64,000 bases of DNA, from positions 60,735-124,734 of the forward strand of contig CACWZP010000003.1 in NCBI GenBank assembly GCA_902765395.1, given 5' to 3'. The notes beneath the pieces are model-generated. The model was not told where the DNA came from, did not search any database, and worked only from the letters and a program-made list of their open reading frames with translations. The position numbers and the translations under genes were made by a program. This document shows, piece after piece, positions 61,930-64,000 of this stretch. Within the stretch, counting starts at the first letter, position 1; each line of letters begins with the position of its first letter. This DNA is from an uncultured Eubacteriales bacterium (GTDB lineage Bacteria; Bacillota; Clostridia; Christensenellales; Aristaeellaceae).

Positions 61930-64000
61930 TTATTGCTTCGCCGCGCGGCGCTTCCTGCGCTCCAGCATCAGCCATGCCAGCACAGCCAGCGCGCCGACGC
62001 CGCCGAACACGTAGGGATACACGGGCGTCTCGTCGCCGGTGGCCAGCATGCCGAACAGCGGCGTGTCATAGCCCAGCAGCGCGAGCAGCTCGTCCCACAT
62101 GGTTTCGGTGAGCTTGCTGAAGTCCGGCCGCGGGGTGCCCTTGCGCACGATCGGCTCCTTCTCCGGGGTCTCGGGCAGCAGCGTGTTGGTCACGTTCATG
62201 CCGTTGTACCGGGCATAGTAGCCCTCGACGCCGTCCTCGCGCAGGGTGTAGGTGAACACCTTGCCGAAGCCGTCGTCCGCGGGCAGCCTGCCGAAGCTGT
62301 ACTTCCAGCCGTCCGCCCCGGTCACCCTCTTCACGTCGATGACCTGGCCGTCCCTGTACAGCCGCACCGTGATGCCCTCGGGCCGCTTGCCTTCGGCGTC
62401 GTCGTCGTCCTCCCAGGTCTTCACGCCGGACAGGTTCACGTAATTCTCAGGCTCCCTCGGGATCAGGTGGTTGGTGATCGTCATGCCGTCGATCTCGCAC
62501 TCGTAGCCCTCCACCGGCACTTCCTGCACCGTGTAATGGATGGTGATGCCGGCGCCCGTGGTCGCGCGCAGGTTCTTGTAGGTAAACGTCCAGTCGTCGG
62601 TGTCAGTGTCGCTCCACTCGGGCGTGGCATTCACCGGCGTGCCGTCGGCCAGCAGCTGCAGGGTGATGCTCTGCGGGCGCAGGCCGTGCACGTCGCCCTC
62701 ATCATCCCAGATCTTGTGGCCGGTCAGGGTCGTGGTCTGGGTGGTCGTGGTGGTGGTATCTCCGGTGGTCGGGTCGGAAACCGGGTTCTCCACCTCGTTC
62801 AGGGTATAGGCGTTGTCGTTGCCCACCTGCACCGTGGCGTTGTCGCCGCCGTTGACCACCTTGCCCGGGCCCTTGTTGGACTTCCGCGCGCCTTCCAGCA
62901 CCTTCACCGTCAGGGTGACCGTGCCTTCCTTGCCCGCTTCCACGTCCTTCAGCGTCCAGGTGACCACGCCCTTGGCCTTCACGCCGCCGTCGCTGGCGGA
63001 CACGAACTTCACGTGCTTGTCCAGGGTATCCTTGATGACGATGTCCACCTTTTCGGCCTTGTAGTTCTTGTAGCTGATCTCGTAGGTGATGGTGTCGCCC
63101 ACGTTCACGGCGCCCAGCTTACCGGTGCCCTTGTAGGGCTTGACTTCCCTCTTGTTGGGCGCTTCGGGCACGGGGTTCTCCACCTCGTTCAGGGTGTAGG
63201 CCGGATCGTCGCCCACCTTCACGGTGGCATTCTCGCCGCCGTTGACCACCTTCGCGGGACCGCCGTTCGACTTCAGCGCGCCCTTGAGCACCTTCACCGT
63301 CAGGGTGACCGCGCTCTCCTTGCCCGCTTCCACGCCCTTCAGCGTCCAGGTGACCACGCCATTGGCGTTCTTGCCGCCGTCGCTGGCGGACACGAACTGC
63401 ACGTTCCTGTCCAGGGTATCGGTGATGACGATGTCCGCCTTTTCGGCCTTGTAGTTCTTGTAGCGGATCTCGTAGGTGATCTCCTCGCCCACCTTCACGC
63501 CGCCAAGCACGCCGTTGCCCTTGTAGGGCTTGACTTCCTGCTTGTTGGGCTGCTCGGGCACCGGGTTCTCCACCTCGTTCAGGGTGTAGGCGTTGTCGTT
63601 GCCCACCTTCACGGTGGCATTGTCGCCGCCGTTGACCACCTTGCCCGGGCCGCCGTTGCTCTCCAGCGCGCCTTCCAGCACCTTCACCGTCAGGGTCACG
63701 GTGCCGTCCTTGCCCGCTTCCACGCCCTTCAGCGTCCAGGTGACCACGCCGTCCTTCTCCTCGCCATCGTCGCTGGCGGAAACGAATTCCACGTTCCTGT
63801 CCAGGGTGTCGGTGATGACGATGTCCGCCTTTTCGGCCTTGTAGTTCTTATAGCTGATCTCGTAGGTGATGGTGTCGCCCACCTTCACAGCGCCCAGCAC
63901 ACCGTTGCCCTTGTAGGGCTTGACTTCCTGCTTGTTGGGCTGCTCGGGCACCGGGTTCTCCACCTCGTTCAGGGTGTACTCGTGATCTTCGCCCACCTTC
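61930..64000 (-). CDS. Repeat-containing sortase-type surface protein, 5' end outside the window
   Basis: At least 690 residues are visible; the frame stays open to the window edge. From the visible N-terminal side: three full 130-residue repeats and part of a fourth, each with a DUF11-type module (GDTITYEISYKNYKAEKADI, VTWTLKGVEAGKDGTVTLTV) and a YTLNEVENPV junction, then two Cna-B-like modules (LTGHKIWDDEGD, LSGVKTWEDDDDAEGKRP), and a C-terminal anchor: LATGDETPVYPYVFGG, a hydrophobic helix (ALAVLAWLML) and ERRKRRAAKQ. LATGD is a non-standard form of LPxTG. A cell-wall-anchored adhesin is likely. Confidence 0.87.
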   Translation of the reverse strand, partial: KVGEDHEYTLNEVENPVPEQPNKQEVKPYKGNGVLGAVKVGDTITYEISYKNYKAEKADIVITDTLDRNVEFVSASDDGEEKDGVVTWTLKGVEAGKDGTVTLTVKVLEGALESNGGPGKVVNGGDNATVKVGNDNAYTLNEVENPVPEQPNKQEVKPYKGNGVLGGVKVGEEITYEIRYKNYKAEKADIVITDTLDRNVQFVSASDGGKNANGVVTWTLKGVEAGKESAVTLTVKVLKGALKSNGGPAKVVNGGENATVKVGDDPAYTLNEVENPVPEAPNKREVKPYKGTGKLGAVNVGDTITYEISYKNYKAEKVDIVIKDTLDKHVKFVSASDGGVKAKGVVTWTLKDVEAGKEGTVTLTVKVLEGARKSNKGPGKVVNGGDNATVQVGNDNAYTLNEVENPVSDPTTGDTTTTTTQTTTLTGHKIWDDEGDVHGLRPQSITLQLLADGTPVNATPEWSDTDTDDWTFTYKNLRATTGAGITIHYTVQEVPVEGYECEIDGMTITNHLIPREPENYVNLSGVKTWEDDDDAEGKRPEGITVRLYRDGQVIDVKRVTGADGWKYSFGRLPADDGFGKVFTYTLREDGVEGYYARYNGMNVTNTLLPETPEKEPIVRKGTPRPDFSKLTETMWDELLALLGYDTPLFGMLATGDETPVYPYVFGGVGALAVLAWLMLERRKRRAAKQ
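62791..63970. repeat. Exact 390-bp tandem repeats in the surface-protein gene
   Basis: CACCTCGTTCAGGGT recurs at 62791, 63181, 63571 and 63961, exactly 390 bp apart (130 codons). Each unit codes for one DUF11 module plus the linker. The copies differ by scattered substitutions, so the array has been stable for some time or is corrected by conversion. Confidence 0.92.

Noticed and set aside
1-64000. Insertion sequence, prophage or integrative element carrying the secretion locus
   Set aside because: No transposase, integrase, phage structural gene or flanking att-like repeat was found; the repeats seen are short palindromic elements.

Overview
The window looks like a chromosomal segment of a GC-rich Firmicute of the gut Clostridia type (an inference from content; no rRNA or tRNA is present to place it). 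The support is gene content (two-permease sugar ABC system without its own ATPase, PTS, WXG100/EssC secretion, sortase-type surface protein), strong AGGAGG ribosome sites and sigma-A promoters. There is no transposase, integrase, prophage gene or CRISPR array. Intergenic gaps are unusually rich in small hairpins and in palindromic repeats that recur several times.

Region 1 (1-11.2 kb) is sugar metabolism: a phosphohexomutase and a GH94 cellobiose-type phosphorylase (phosphorolysis to glucose-1-P, then isomerisation), a secreted protein of unknown role, acylphosphatase, an FMN-dependent alpha-hydroxy-acid dehydrogenase-like protein, an LplB/YtcP-like ABC importer (permease, second permease broken by an in-frame TAG, solute-binding protein) and a histidine phosphatase.

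Region 2 (11.3-48.0 kb) is the centre of interest: a type VII (WXG100/EssC) secretion locus built into a Ser/Thr-phosphorylation module. A strong minus-strand promoter at 34.5 kb starts a six-gene, 23-kb unit: a 2011-aa secreted MBG-type repeat protein, a membrane-anchored RCC1-like propeller, a VWA-Ig-TM-FHA protein, a 1722-aa Ig-ectodomain membrane protein, a PP2C phosphatase, and a membrane Ser/Thr kinase with a ~1550-aa Ig-like ectodomain. In the opposite direction run two membrane FHA proteins, an EssC-type ATPase with its own FHA domain, a LytTR regulator, an unknown protein and an EsaB/YukD ubiquitin-like protein. A third unit (48.0 to 43.2 kb, minus strand) encodes WXG100-like proteins, a larger effector-like protein with a cationic helical tail, a DUF3592-like membrane protein and a DUF4176 protein. 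I recognise no EsaA, EssA or EssB gene. The kinase and the giant Ig proteins may take their place; this is inference.

Region 3 (48.0-58.4 kb) is an L-ascorbate (ula) regulon: ulaG, IIA, IIC and IIB on the minus strand, followed by HAD phosphatase, DeoR regulator, HPr-like and second HAD genes, and divergently ulaE, an unknown 351-aa protein, ulaF and a YcxB-like gene. The divergent control region carries five TGTTCG motifs, likely sites for the DeoR-type regulator. The decarboxylase UlaD is not in the window.

Region 4 (58.4-64 kb) holds a repeat-rich gap, a cytoplasmic LacI-type sensor fused to GGDEF, a DUF1848 protein, and the 3' part of a surface protein with exact 390-bp repeats that runs off the window end.
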